DNA of 38,615 nucleotides from Acidobacteriota bacterium. Lineage in GTDB: Bacteria; Acidobacteriota; Terriglobia; Terriglobales; Acidobacteriaceae. Positions 1 to 9,112 of the stretch are shown in pieces (position 1 is the stretch's first letter; every line of letters starts with the position of its first letter). The notes under the pieces are model-generated. The model was given only the letters and a program-made list of their open reading frames with translations. It was not told the DNA's origin and made no database searches. The stretch covers positions 1 to 38,615 of the forward strand of contig QIAP01000089.1 of NCBI GenBank assembly GCA_003225075.1. Direction: 5' to 3'. The position numbers and the translations under genes were made by a program.

Positions 1-132
1 TTACTTGGCGCCCCCCAAGGCCCTCTGTGGAGACGCAACGAGCCGCGTTTCTGCTTTAGTGTTCTCACGCGGGCGAGAGTTTCAGGTTCTCTCAAGGAGA
101 GGGAGTGGGCACCGCCTAGTTCGCTCCCTGTC

Positions 133-144
133 GATATAAATATC
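133..144. promoter_or_regulatory. AT-rich short palindrome upstream of radical SAM gene
   Basis: GATATAAATATC has 5-bp inverted arms and stands out as an AT-rich patch in GC-rich DNA about 130 bp before the first gene. It could be part of a promoter or a small operator. No convincing -35 box was found. The rest of positions 1-271 shows no supportable gene; a long minus-strand frame there is only a shadow of the next gene. Confidence 0.2.
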
Positions 145-271
145 AGCATTAATGTCCAATTCGCGCCTTTCAGAGTGAATGAAACGACGCGGAGCTTGTC
201 CCTTGCGCGCTGACGAGGCGACTCGCCAACGTGTTCGAGGTTAAACCGGTCCTCAAGAAGGAGCTCCTGGC

Positions 272-1798
272 GTGAACGTTCATCTGATTAACCCGAGCAG
301 TGTGTCGTTTGGAACCGCGGTAATCACTCCGCGCTGGCAATATGTGCTGGCTGCCGCTACGCCGAAATCTTTTGGCGATCCGATTCTGGTGGATGAAACT
401 TTGTTTCAAGTAGAACCGGAGAGCATAAAAAAAGGCGACGCGGTAGGGATTGGGATTCATACTGCGAATGCGTTGCGGGGCTACGAAATCGGGAAGATGG
501 CGCGGGAGCGGGGCGCATTTGTGATCTTCGGGGGAATCCACGCGACTCTTTTTCCCGAGGAGGCGATGGAACTCGGTGGCGCGCACGCAGTCGTGAAGGG
601 CGATGGTGATCTGGCTTGGCCGAGGGTGCTGGCGGACTGCTGCAATGGCGGACCGAAATCCGTATATGCGGGCGGGCAGATCGAGGCCAGCGATTTCAAG
701 GCGGCGCGTTGGGACTTGATTCCGCGGAATCGTTATATGTGGGCGTCGGTGCAGACGGTGCGGGGCTGTCCCAAGCATTGCTCGTTTTGTTCGGTGTGGA
801 GAACGGATGGGCAGCGTCCGCGGCAGCGCGCGTCGGATGTGGTGGTGGAGGAGATTGTGCAGTTGCGCCGCCTGGGCTTTCGCTTCATCGCATTGGCCGA
901 CGACAACTTTTATCCAGTGACTCTGACCGATCTGGAGTTAGCGGCACGGCAGAATAATGGCGAGCGGCTGCATGAACTAAGAAGAATTCGGGATGAGCGG
1001 TTCGAGTTAATGGCGCGACTGGCGAAGCTTCCGGACGACACGGTGTTCTTCACTCAGATTACGATGGAGGCGGCCGAAGATACGGAATTTCTGGACGCCA
1101 TGCGTGCGGCGCGAATTAAAGGCGCATTGGTGGGAGTGGAATCGGTCACACCAAGCGGGCTGAAAGACGTCTACAAGGATTTCAATCTGGCAGGCGAAGC
1201 GCTGATTGAACAGCTCAAGACATTTCGGCGCCATGGGGTGCATGTGTTGGGGTCATTCATTTTTGGATTGCCGAGCGATCGTCCGGAGACGTTCGACACT
1301 ACTGCGGCGGCGGCCATCAGCGCGGAACTTACGTTTGCACAATTCGTGACATTGAGCCCCTATCCTGGAACGGTGGACTTCATTCGTTGGGAGAAGGGGC
1401 TGGGAGAGAACCCGCCAACTATCGCAGGCATTCCCCTGACGCGGCGCTGGCTGATACCGCAGGCCTTGCGGCCGAAACTTTACTGGGACCACCCGCTGAT
1501 GTCAGCGGAGGAAATACGGTCGAGGACTCAGGCGGTATGGGATACGTTTTACAGTTGGCGACCCATTTGGAAGCGCTCGCGTTTTATAAAGTCCAGCCGA
1601 GGCCGTCTGGCATTTCTCTTGATTTCCAAGATCTACCGTCAGATGTACGCAGACACCGGCATTGCTACCGATAGCGCCCGGGTATCGCGGTCGGCACGTT
1701 GGGTGCGAATCATGGCGAAGCCGTGCCGGCATCTATTTGCCGCGCAACCCCTGCCTAACTTGAAAGTCCCAGATGTAGATCAATCGGCAGTGAATTAG
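272..1798 (+). CDS. B12-binding-type radical SAM protein
   Basis: The product is 508 residues. The N-terminal ~130 residues resemble the Rossmann-like cobalamin-binding domain of class B radical SAM enzymes (the stretch GGIHATLFPEEA near residue 88 is typical), although no DxHxxG cobalamin-ligand motif is visible. The radical SAM cluster motif CxxxCxxC follows as C166, C170 and C173 in RGCPKHCSFC, the ligands of the [4Fe-4S] cluster that cleaves S-adenosylmethionine. The start is GTG at 272, chosen because a GGAG ribosome-binding site lies about 8 bases upstream (near 260). The family includes methyltransferases and ring-forming enzymes of lipid, pigment and natural-product pathways; the substrate here cannot be told. 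The gene stands alone, with a minus-strand gene converging on it from downstream. Family assignment is secure, function is open. Confidence 0.85.
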   Translation: MNVHLINPSSVSFGTAVITPRWQYVLAAATPKSFGDPILVDETLFQVEPESIKKGDAVGIGIHTANALRGYEIGKMARERGAFVIFGGIHATLFPEEAMELGGAHAVVKGDGDLAWPRVLADCCNGGPKSVYAGGQIEASDFKAARWDLIPRNRYMWASVQTVRGCPKHCSFCSVWRTDGQRPRQRASDVVVEEIVQLRRLGFRFIALADDNFYPVTLTDLELAARQNNGERLHELRRIRDERFELMARLAKLPDDTVFFTQITMEAAEDTEFLDAMRAARIKGALVGVESVTPSGLKDVYKDFNLAGEALIEQLKTFRRHGVHVLGSFIFGLPSDRPETFDTTAAAAISAELTFAQFVTLSPYPGTVDFIRWEKGLGENPPTIAGIPLTRRWLIPQALRPKLYWDHPLMSAEEIRSRTQAVWDTFYSWRPIWKRSRFIKSSRGRLAFLLISKIYRQMYADTGIATDSARVSRSARWVRIMAKPCRHLFAAQPLPNLKVPDVDQSAVN

Positions 1799-1804
1799 AT
1801 CAAA

Positions 1805-2542
1805 CTAGATTTTCGGAGCTTCTCCCTGGCGGGAACCGATTTGCTTGGGCAGTTCTCTGACTGCGAATCCGGCCAAGGCAGACATAATGGAGCCGGCAAT
1901 GGTGAGGAAGAGTGTACTGGCGTAGCGCTCCAGCCATCCAGCAGCAGTTACAGTTTCGGACGTGACACCAGTGGCTCCCTGCCACGAGAGTGCAATACCG
2001 GCACGCCGGGCGGATACAGACAGAGTGCGTTCACTGTTGCGGGAAAAATCGCCGCTGATGGTGTCGTCGCGCGCAACGCCGTCGTCGGAGGTCACCTGGA
2101 CACGAATCAAGTGCTTGCCTGAGGTGAGCGGCAAATTCTGCGAAAGAGTGCCTTGCACGGAATCTGGAATGAGGCCAAGTCTTTTCTTCATAGAGCCGGT
2201 AAGTTTGCCGGAGTAGGCAATCTCACCATCCACCCAAACCGCAATGCGGGCGCTGCGAAAGGAATGCTGAACCTTGAGATGGAGGCTGGAGGTCTTGTCG
2301 GCCAAGAACAAATGCAGCCCCATCAACGTGGCTGCCACTGTGAACAGCACGAGCATCACCCAGGCAGTGATCGGAACGCGTGCGGCACGTTGCCGGGTCT
2401 TCTGCCAGACGCGGAAGGCGGTGGCTTGCAGCGTTGCGACACCAGGGTGGGTGTTGGGAACTTCGTCCATGGGAAGGTCTATTTTCGCGCGTTCGGGGAG
2501 TAGGACTCCAGTTACCAAGGTGTAGGAAGAGTCAAACGGCAA
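1805..2542 (-). CDS. Hypothetical membrane-anchored protein
   Basis: The product is 245 residues and belongs to no family I recognise. One hydrophobic segment lies near residues 57-80 (beginning ITAWVMLVLFTVAATLMG) and a second near 208-228 (LFLTIAGSIMSALAGFAV). The region between them, about 125 residues, looks beta-rich and includes a conserved-looking VWVDGEIAYSGKLTG stretch, as in extracytoplasmic PEGA-like or immunoglobulin-like folds (inference). The frame opens with TTG at 2542; an ATG at 2470 (MDEVPN) is an equally possible start, and neither has a clear Shine-Dalgarno site. It converges on the radical SAM gene with a gap of 6 bases. A small protein with two membrane spans and a periplasmic beta domain is the safest reading. 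Confidence 0.6.
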   Translation of the reverse strand: MPFDSSYTLVTGVLLPERAKIDLPMDEVPNTHPGVATLQATAFRVWQKTRQRAARVPITAWVMLVLFTVAATLMGLHLFLADKTSSLHLKVQHSFRSARIAVWVDGEIAYSGKLTGSMKKRLGLIPDSVQGTLSQNLPLTSGKHLIRVQVTSDDGVARDDTISGDFSRNSERTLSVSARRAGIALSWQGATGVTSETVTAAGWLERYASTLFLTIAGSIMSALAGFAVRELPKQIGSRQGEAPKI

Positions 2543-2766
2543 GAACCTGGTTGAAAGAGACGTCTTTACCCTGGCTGCTCGCGGGAGGAATTTGGGCTCT
2601 CATGCCGCCACTGCCCAAAAGGCCTACAATCCAATAGTTAGCAGAAGGCCTTGTCGAATCTTGGCCAGGCTTTCTGACGGCTTTCGAACCAAACCCAGGG
2701 CCTAGAAGTGACATCCAACCAACAGGCCACGTCCTTAACAACCTGGCCGGGATCTGCGGAGGAATT

Positions 2767-5007
2767 ATGCGGAAACTTGGAATTGCGATTGGAATCATCA
2801 TTGTTCTGGTCATCGTGGCGGCTGTGGCCGTGCTGGCGCTGGTGGACGTGAACAAGTATCACGGGGTGGTACAAAGCCAACTCGAGCAGCGGCTGAACCG
2901 GAAAGTGACGCTGGGCGAGATGCACCTCGGTATTTTTCCGCCGCGGTTCCAAGTCCAGAACCTGGCCATTGCGGATGATCCGAAATTCAGCACTGGAAGT
3001 TTTGTACAGGCGCAACAAGTGGATGTGTCGGTAAAGCTGATGCCACTGTTCCACCACTCGGTGGAGATCAATTCGTTGGACCTACAACGACCAACAGTTG
3101 AGCTGGTGCAAAATACACAAGGCGTGTGGAATTTTGCGTCGCTGGGAAAGCCGACGGAATCGACCACGGGGGGAGCTAATCCAAATCCACCCGCGCGGCC
3201 GGCGGGAACGAATCAGCCTGCGAGCGGAGCGCCCCAGGGTAGTACATCCGGATCGAGCAGTTCCGGAAATGAATTCTCGCTGGGCAAACTGACCATTAGC
3301 GATGGACAAGTCGCGCTCACCGACCAGGCGAAAAGAAGTCCACGAGCGGTTTACGATCATATTAATTTGACGCTTACGGATTTTGCGCCTAATAAGCCTT
3401 TTTCCATTGATGCGGCAGTGCATTTGCCCGGTTCCGGAGCGGAGCAAATTCATCTCCAGGGCGAAGGGGGACCGATAGCAACGAACAATTTTGGCATTAC
3501 CCCGTTTCGCGGCACGCTGGATTTGAAGGGAGTTGGCATTGCTGATCTGCAAAAATTTCTTCAGACCGGGGCGTTGGCCAACACCGACGGCAGCTTGTCC
3601 GGCAAGACCGACATCAATAGTGAAAATGGAAAGATTGCAGCCAAGGGACAGATGACAATACAGAGTCCGCGAGTACGCGGGCTTGACGTGGGTTATCCGA
3701 TTACGGCGGACTACGATCTAAGTGATGACGTTAACAGTGATTTACTGCGGATCAACAAAACCACGCTGAAGCTGGGGGAGACACCGCTGTTCGTCAATGG
3801 GACGGTGAACCTGAAGCCGACGCCGGCGCAACTGGATGTCAATTTAAAGGCAAATGATGTTTCCATTGCGGAAGCAGCACGCCTGGCGGCAGCCGCCGGG
3901 GTGGCGTTCTCTCCAGGCACCACGGTTAACGGACGGGTGAATGCTGATATCACGGCGCGCGGTGCGGCGGATAAACCTGCCCTAACTGGGACCATTGCCG
4001 GCCGTGATGTTCAGGTAACAGGGAAAGATATTCCGCAGCCGGTACAGGTTAAGGCGATCAATCTGGCGTTGACACCGAACGAAATTCGCTCTAACGACTT
4101 CAATGTGACATCGGGTGGAACGAACATCGCGGCGAGATTTGCGCTGCGGCAATACACCTCGAAGTCTCCGCTGGTGGATGCGGCGGTGCAGGCGCCGAAA
4201 GCGGCCCTGCCCGAGGTTCTGGCTATGGCCAAGGCGTGGGGGGTAACCGGGCTGGACAAAATCAGTGGTGCAGGAACACTAAGCCTGGATATGCATGCTG
4301 CGGGACCATTGCAAACCATTGGCTCGAACGAAATCCTGAGAGCATTGAATGGCAATTTGAACACCAACTTCATGAATGTGCGTTTGGCGGGTACGGACAT
4401 CAGTCACGAACTGGCTTCGATTGCAAAATTCATCAGACCGGGTGGGGACAAAGATCAGGGGTTCACCAACATTCTAAAAATGACGGGTAATGTCCTGGTG
4501 AGAAATGGGGTAGCCCAGACCAACGATCTGCAGGCGCTGCTTGATCTGGGAAATGTCGGGGTGGCGGGAACTGCGGACCTGGTGACCCAGGCGCTTAATC
4601 TGCGCGTGACCGCGGTGCTTTCGAAAGCTGCCAGCCAGCAAGTGGGCGGAACGGGAATTGGCGGATACATGAACACGGCTCTCTCCAACAACCAGGGCGA
4701 GATCGTGATTCCGGCGATCGTTACCGGTACTTTTCAGCATCCCATTTTCCAGCCCGATGTACAGAAGATCGCTCAGATGAGGTTGAAGGGATTGTTGCCG
4801 AGCGCCGACAACCCTAACGGCGCCGTTACCGGAATGCTGGGAAATCTGTTGGGACAAAAGACAGGAAATCAAAACCCACAACAAAAACAGCAACAGCAAC
4901 AGAATCCAGGACAAAATGCAGTGCAGCAAGTGCTGGGTCTTTTCGGGGGCAAGAAGCAACAGCAGCAACAGCAGCAACAGCCGCAGCAGCAGCCGCCACA
5001 GAAGTAG
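2767..5007 (+). CDS. AsmA family envelope protein with Gln-rich tail
   Basis: The product is 746 residues. An N-terminal transmembrane helix (residues 5-27) is followed by the AsmA N-terminal domain, recognisable by VDVNKYHGVVQSQLEQRLNR and the LGEMHLGIFPPRFQVQNLAI segment. A Pro/Gly/Ser-rich linker lies near residues 125-165, and a long beta-rich AsmA C-terminal region ends near 670. AsmA proteins are inner-membrane-anchored and extend into the periplasm; several act in phospholipid transport or outer-membrane assembly. The last ~50 residues are very Gln-rich, coded by CAG/CAA repeats, and look disordered. The start ATG has a good GGAGGA site about 5 bases upstream. The gene appears monocistronic, with a strong hairpin after its stop. 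Confidence 0.85.
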   Translation: MRKLGIAIGIIIVLVIVAAVAVLALVDVNKYHGVVQSQLEQRLNRKVTLGEMHLGIFPPRFQVQNLAIADDPKFSTGSFVQAQQVDVSVKLMPLFHHSVEINSLDLQRPTVELVQNTQGVWNFASLGKPTESTTGGANPNPPARPAGTNQPASGAPQGSTSGSSSSGNEFSLGKLTISDGQVALTDQAKRSPRAVYDHINLTLTDFAPNKPFSIDAAVHLPGSGAEQIHLQGEGGPIATNNFGITPFRGTLDLKGVGIADLQKFLQTGALANTDGSLSGKTDINSENGKIAAKGQMTIQSPRVRGLDVGYPITADYDLSDDVNSDLLRINKTTLKLGETPLFVNGTVNLKPTPAQLDVNLKANDVSIAEAARLAAAAGVAFSPGTTVNGRVNADITARGAADKPALTGTIAGRDVQVTGKDIPQPVQVKAINLALTPNEIRSNDFNVTSGGTNIAARFALRQYTSKSPLVDAAVQAPKAALPEVLAMAKAWGVTGLDKISGAGTLSLDMHAAGPLQTIGSNEILRALNGNLNTNFMNVRLAGTDISHELASIAKFIRPGGDKDQGFTNILKMTGNVLVRNGVAQTNDLQALLDLGNVGVAGTADLVTQALNLRVTAVLSKAASQQVGGTGIGGYMNTALSNNQGEIVIPAIVTGTFQHPIFQPDVQKIAQMRLKGLLPSADNPNGAVTGMLGNLLGQKTGNQNPQQKQQQQQNPGQNAVQQVLGLFGGKKQQQQQQQQPQQQPPQK

Positions 5008-5047
5008 CGTGAGGTCCGGAATTCGGGCTGCTAGTTGAAGTTCCGGC

Positions 5048-5078
5048 GCTAGCTTCTGGCATGAAGCCAGAAGCTAGC
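5048..5078. repeat. Perfect 13-bp inverted repeat (hairpin) after asmA-like gene
   Basis: GCTAGCTTCTGGC (5048-5060) and its exact reverse complement (5066-5078) flank a 5-base loop ATGAA. No T-tract follows on either strand, so it is not a classic intrinsic terminator. It could be a dispersed REP-like palindrome or an mRNA 3' stabiliser. No second copy was found in this window. Confidence 0.6.
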
Positions 5079-5214
5079 CGGCCCGGTATTGCATTTTCGT
5101 AGCCAGCGGACCGTGGTCTGCGACTCAAGTTTTTCTCTTCTTCATTCTGCGATTCAAAACTTCCGTCGGTATGTTCTAATAGCGAGTCTTTCCTGAAAGT
5201 TCACAACGTGTGAG

Positions 5215-6807
5215 GTGGTCTTGATCCGATTTCTTCGAGGCCGAATCTACATTTTGATTTTGACTGTCGTACCTCTTCTAGTCGCGGGATCTCTCATCGC
5301 TCAAACTGCTCCTCCCTCGGACCTGGATGCCTGGGTCGCGCGATCGATGAAGACGTTTGACGTGCCCGGGCTTTCGGTTGCGATCGTCAAGGATGGAAAG
5401 GTGGTGCTCACCAAAGGCTACGGCGTGCGCAAGCTGGGAGAACCGTCGTCCGTTGATGAGCGCACGATGTTTGGAATCGGTTCGAATACCAAGGCGTTTA
5501 CCACCGCGGCCCTGGCTATGCTGGTGGATGAGGGCAAGATCTCGTGGGATGATCCGGTTTACCAGCGCTTGCCCGATTTCCAGATGTATGACCCCTACGT
5601 TTCACACGAAATGACCATCCGCGATTTGCTCACGCACCGTAGCGGGATGGGACTGGGCGAAGGCGACTTGCTGATATGGCCGCACAGCACGTATACACGC
5701 GATGAGATTATTCACCGGCTTCGGTATATGAAGCCCGTGTCGAGCTTTCGCAGTCGTTACGCGTACGACAATCTGATGTACGTGGCGGCGGGACAGATCA
5801 TTCCGGCGCTGACCGGGAAATCCTGGGATGACTTTATCCGCGCGCGGATTTTTGGGCCGCTGGGAATGAGTTCATCCAACCTAAGTAATGCCGCCTTCAA
5901 AGCAGGCGACGATTACGCGTGGCCGCACTCCAAGGTGGAAGGTAGGCTGCAGGCCATCGAGTTTGAGAACCTAGATAACGCTGCCCCTGCCGGCGCGATC
6001 AATTCCTGCGTGGCCGATATGGCTAGGTGGGCGTTGGTACAACTGAACCGGGGAAAGTTGGTTGACAAGGAATGGCGGCTGTTCAGCGAGCGGCAGTCGC
6101 GCGAAATGTGGTCGCCACAAACCATTTTGCCGATCGGCGAGGGAGAGCCGTCACTCGCGGCGTTGAAACCAAATTTCGCCGATTACGGTCTGGGCTGGGG
6201 ATTGCGCGATTATCACGGCCGCAAGGTGGTAGGGCATACTGGCGGCGTGGCGGGATTTGTGTCACGGGTCATGCTGGTGCCGCAAGAAAACCTTGGGGTT
6301 ATTGTGCTCACCAATGCGGAGGAGGGTGGGGCGTTCGACTCGATTCTGTACCACATTCTCGACCAGTATTTTAGTTTGCCGGTAACTGACTGGATTGCCG
6401 CTTTTAAGGCGGCCAAGGATCACGAAGAAAAAGACGCGGCGGAAGTGGAGCGGAAGCAGGCTGGTTCGCGGGCAACGGATTCCAAGCCGTCGCTTCCACT
6501 GGAGAAATACGCAGGCGCGTATAGCGATGCGTGGTATGGGCCGGTGAATATCAGCGTGGAGAATGGCAGGCTCGTGCTCCGCTTCAGTCATACTCCGCAA
6601 CTGACGGGCGAACTGGAGCATTGGCAGTACGATACGTTTAAAACTCACTGGCGCGACCGTACGGTTGCGGACGCCTTTGTGACCTTCGCGCTACAGCCGA
6701 ATGGCAATATTGATCATTTCAAAATGGTGCCGGTTTCTCCGCTGGCAGATTTCAGCTTTGATTACCAGGATTTGTATTTGACGCCAGTGGCGGGCTCGAC
6801 AAAATAG
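5215..6807 (+). CDS. Secreted serine hydrolase, beta-lactamase/class C PBP fold
   Basis: The product is 530 residues. An N-terminal hydrophobic segment (residues 10-29, ending near the AQ-TAPP site) looks like a signal peptide. The Beta-lactamase (class C/esterase EstB-like) domain spans about 35-385 with all three active-site motifs: SxxK as S90-NT-K93, YxN as Y184-D-N186 and the KTG-equivalent HTG at 341-343. A C-terminal DUF3471-like domain follows at about 425-525, a pairing common in this family. Such proteins are usually peptidases, esterases or D-aminopeptidases, not resistance enzymes; the natural substrate is not predictable. The start is GTG at 5215 or TTG at 5221; no ideal ribosome-binding site separates them. 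A separate transcription unit is likely. Confidence 0.88.
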   Translation: MVLIRFLRGRIYILILTVVPLLVAGSLIAQTAPPSDLDAWVARSMKTFDVPGLSVAIVKDGKVVLTKGYGVRKLGEPSSVDERTMFGIGSNTKAFTTAALAMLVDEGKISWDDPVYQRLPDFQMYDPYVSHEMTIRDLLTHRSGMGLGEGDLLIWPHSTYTRDEIIHRLRYMKPVSSFRSRYAYDNLMYVAAGQIIPALTGKSWDDFIRARIFGPLGMSSSNLSNAAFKAGDDYAWPHSKVEGRLQAIEFENLDNAAPAGAINSCVADMARWALVQLNRGKLVDKEWRLFSERQSREMWSPQTILPIGEGEPSLAALKPNFADYGLGWGLRDYHGRKVVGHTGGVAGFVSRVMLVPQENLGVIVLTNAEEGGAFDSILYHILDQYFSLPVTDWIAAFKAAKDHEEKDAAEVERKQAGSRATDSKPSLPLEKYAGAYSDAWYGPVNISVENGRLVLRFSHTPQLTGELEHWQYDTFKTHWRDRTVADAFVTFALQPNGNIDHFKMVPVSPLADFSFDYQDLYLTPVAGSTK

Positions 6808-6913
6808 CATCCGCTGAAGCTAAGCACCGAGGATGCGAAGGTTTTCGCTAAGCAAGCAGCGAAGTTCTTTTCCCGCTGTGGCGGGTACAATAATGACGAA
6901 CCGAGGACCAGGC

Positions 6914-7795
6914 ATGTCTGTCACCCGCAGTGTTCGTCGTGAAACCGCGTCGGCGGAGATTCCTGCCGTCCCTCTGACCACTGAAGGCTATAGCGTACTG
7001 CATCAGATGATGCGGGTGCGTTGGTCTGCCTGGAGAGCTTTAGGTGACAACGAACGGCGCGAGATTGCCGCGGAGGCGGCCGCCCTGCTGGCGAAGATGG
7101 AACAGAATTCCGCGGGGCAGTCGGCGCTTTTTTCGCTGCTTGGCCACAAGGGCGATCTAATGCTGGTGCATTTTCGGGAGTCGTTTGACCTGCTGAATCA
7201 GGCGGAGTTGCAGTTGGCGCAATTGCGACTGCACGATTTTCTCGAACCGACGACTTCGTATCTGTCGATGATTGAGCTGGGCTTGTATGAGTCAACGATC
7301 AAGGCTTATCGGGCTCTCGCGGATCGCGGCGTGGAGCTTTATTCGGAGGAGTGGAAACGGGAGATCGGCGATACGGTAGCGCGGCAGAAAGAAGCGATGC
7401 ACCCACGGCTCTTCCCTGCCATGCCATCGCATCGGTATATCACTTTTTATCCCATGGACCGCAGACGGGGCGAGGAGAAGAACTGGTACACGCTTCCCAT
7501 TGAGGAGCGCCAGCGGCAGATGAACGAGCACGGGATGGTAGGGCGACGCTATGCGAGCGAAGTGAAACAGATCATTACCGGTTCGATTGGATTCGATGAT
7601 TGGGAGTGGGGGGTGGATCTGTTCGCCGACGATCCGCTGGTATTTAAGAAGTTGATATACGAAATGCGCTTTGACGAAGTCAGCGCGGTGTATGCGTTGT
7701 TCGGACATTTCTATGTGGGAGTACGGTGTCCGGCAACGGAGTTGGGGAAGCTGCTGAGCGGTGAAGTGCCGGCGAAAGCGGCATCCAGGCCGTAA
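6914..7795 (+). CDS. hemQ: Coproheme decarboxylase, HemQ/ChdC (chlorite dismutase family)
   Basis: The enzyme decarboxylates iron-coproporphyrin III to heme b, the last step of the coproporphyrin-dependent heme pathway, in the cytoplasm. The product is 293 residues from ATG 6914. Diagnostic motifs are FYPMDRRRG with the reactive Tyr179, NWYTLP, the axial heme ligand His206 in MNEHGMVGR, then ITGSIGFDDWEWGVDLF and IYEMRFDE; the Tyr-His spacing of 27 matches characterised HemQ proteins. The frame is open upstream to 6833, and ATG 6893 is another candidate start, but ATG 6914 follows GAGGACCAGGC and gives a length closer to the family. The first 20 residues are not conserved. It is isolated from other heme genes here and converges on the ATL gene with 8 bases between stops. 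Confidence 0.88.
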   Translation: MSVTRSVRRETASAEIPAVPLTTEGYSVLHQMMRVRWSAWRALGDNERREIAAEAAALLAKMEQNSAGQSALFSLLGHKGDLMLVHFRESFDLLNQAELQLAQLRLHDFLEPTTSYLSMIELGLYESTIKAYRALADRGVELYSEEWKREIGDTVARQKEAMHPRLFPAMPSHRYITFYPMDRRRGEEKNWYTLPIEERQRQMNEHGMVGRRYASEVKQIITGSIGFDDWEWGVDLFADDPLVFKKLIYEMRFDEVSAVYALFGHFYVGVRCPATELGKLLSGEVPAKAASRP

Positions 7796-7803
7796 AGCTA
7801 ATG

Positions 7804-8112
7804 CTAGCGTTTGCGAGTCGCTTTCGGCCGTGGAAACTTGAACTCGTGTTGGGACATATTCACGCGGCGTCCGCGGAAGGTGACTCCCTCGGCTTCCAGG
7901 CGCAGGCGCTGTTCGAAAGCGGAGTCTCCCCGCAGTTTGATTTCACCGCCCACGCCCAGGACGCGATGCCAGGGCAATCCCATTGACGTGTGCAGGGCCC
8001 GCACGACTTGGCGGGCCGCGCCGGGATAGCCTGCGGCGCGCGCGACGGCACCGTAGGTGGAGACCTTCCCGCGTGGGATTTTTCGGATAGCGGCGACGAT
8101 TCGTTCACGCAT
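7804..8112 (-). CDS. Alkyltransferase-like protein (ATL, MGMT family without the Cys)
   Basis: The product is 102 residues and corresponds to the DNA-binding domain of O6-alkylguanine-DNA alkyltransferases, with IPRGKVSTYGAVARAAGYPG and the recognition-helix region ARQVVRALH. The active-site PCHR motif of true methyltransferases is replaced by P47-W48-H49-R50, so the alkyl-accepting Cys is a Trp. This is the hallmark of ATL proteins, which bind and flip O6-alkylguanine without repairing it and flag it for nucleotide excision repair. The start ATG 8112 gives the usual ATL length. It lies 25 bases after the end of the YeiH-family gene on the same strand and may be cotranscribed. It should not be called Ogt. 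Confidence 0.88.
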   Translation of the reverse strand: MRERIVAAIRKIPRGKVSTYGAVARAAGYPGAARQVVRALHTSMGLPWHRVLGVGGEIKLRGDSAFEQRLRLEAEGVTFRGRRVNMSQHEFKFPRPKATRKR

Positions 8113-8137
8113 TGGGGATTATTCTATTCAACCTCGA

Positions 8138-9061
8138 CTACAGGGCGATCCATCCAGCCCGAATCAACCACAACGAACCTATCGAAACCAGAAGCCACAG
8201 CAATACTCCCTGCAAGAGCGGGCGGTGGCCGACCTGTTTCAGGGTGGCGATGGAAATCCCGCTGCCAATCAGGAATAGAGTAACGGTGAGTCCGATGCGA
8301 GCGGCGTGGGCGAGCACGCGATAAGCTGGGGCGCCGGCTGGAAAGTATGTGTTGCACATTGCAGCCAGGCAGAAGAATGCGATGAACCAGGGCCATTGGA
8401 TATTTGCCTTGGCGCGCATCGCGATGGCCGTCGCTAGCGATAAAGGAACGATCCACAAAGCGCGGGCGAGTTTCACGGTGGTGCCAACCGCCAGGGCCAG
8501 GGGGCCGTATTTTGCGGCGGCGCCGACGACCGAGCTGGTGTCATGGATGGCGAGCGCGGCCCATAATCCAAACTGTGTTTGGGTGAGTTTGAAAGCCGCT
8601 CCGATGGCGGGGAAAATCAGCAGCGCGATGGAGTTAAGGACGAATACGGTGCCGAGCGAGACCGCCATTTCTTCGTCGGTGGCGTGGCAGATGGGACCGA
8701 CAGCGGCGATCGCGCTGCCTCCACAGATCGCGGTGCCGGTTGAAATCAGGAAGGCCGAAGTCCTCTGCATCCCTAAAAAGACGCCCAAGGCCATGCCGAC
8801 GAGCATGGAAAAACTGATGCTCAGCATGGTGTAAACAAATCCGCTGCGTCCGGCGCTTACTACCTGGTGGAGATTCATCCCGAAACCCAAGCCGACCACG
8901 GAAGCCTGCAGCAGATACTTCGATAGAGTTCTGGAGGCGGTATCGAAAGGATTGGATAGCAGTAGGCCAAGGGCCAATCCAATAGCCAGCGCCGCGGGTG
9001 GGGAGACAAATCCGCTCGCGGCTATGACCAAGCCGAGGACAAAAAGAAGTTTGCGAATCAT
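8138..9061 (-). CDS. YeiH-family putative sulfate exporter (UPF0324)
   Basis: The product is 307 residues and almost wholly hydrophobic, with about 9-10 predicted membrane helices. Family signatures are LGFGMNLHQV near residue 60, the STGTAICGGSAIAAVGPI motif near 105 and AIHDTSSVVGAA near 170. The family (Cons_hypoth698, YeiH/YedR) is annotated as a putative sulfate or small-anion exporter, but transport has rarely been shown, so the substrate is uncertain. A periplasmic sulfite-oxidase-like enzyme is encoded 27 kb away; a link is only a thought. The start ATG 9061 sits after a GGAGAG-like upstream region read through the STAS gene's 3' spacer. Confidence 0.82.
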   Translation of the reverse strand: MIRKLLFVLGLVIAASGFVSPPAALAIGLALGLLLSNPFDTASRTLSKYLLQASVVGLGFGMNLHQVVSAGRSGFVYTMLSISFSMLVGMALGVFLGMQRTSAFLISTGTAICGGSAIAAVGPICHATDEEMAVSLGTVFVLNSIALLIFPAIGAAFKLTQTQFGLWAALAIHDTSSVVGAAAKYGPLALAVGTTVKLARALWIVPLSLATAIAMRAKANIQWPWFIAFFCLAAMCNTYFPAGAPAYRVLAHAARIGLTVTLFLIGSGISIATLKQVGHRPLLQGVLLWLLVSIGSLWLIRAGWIAL

Positions 9062-9075
9062 GAGGGAGAGAATTG

Positions 9076-9099
9076 GGGCGCGAAGCGGGAGTCGCGCCC
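9076..9099. terminator. 8-bp GC hairpin between STAS and yeiH-like genes
   Basis: GGGCGCGA (9076-9083) pairs perfectly with TCGCGCCC (9092-9099) across an 8-base loop. It lies 14 bases past the STAS stop on the minus strand and just before the yeiH-like start. The following bases on the minus strand (CAATTCTCTC) are only partly T-rich, so attenuation or mRNA processing is as likely as full termination. Confidence 0.4.
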
Positions 9100-9112
9100 T
9101 TCGAAGACCAAT

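Noticed and set aside
170-778. 202-codon minus-strand frame at the window start
   Set aside because: Mostly antisense to the radical SAM gene; composition and lack of motifs mark it as a shadow.
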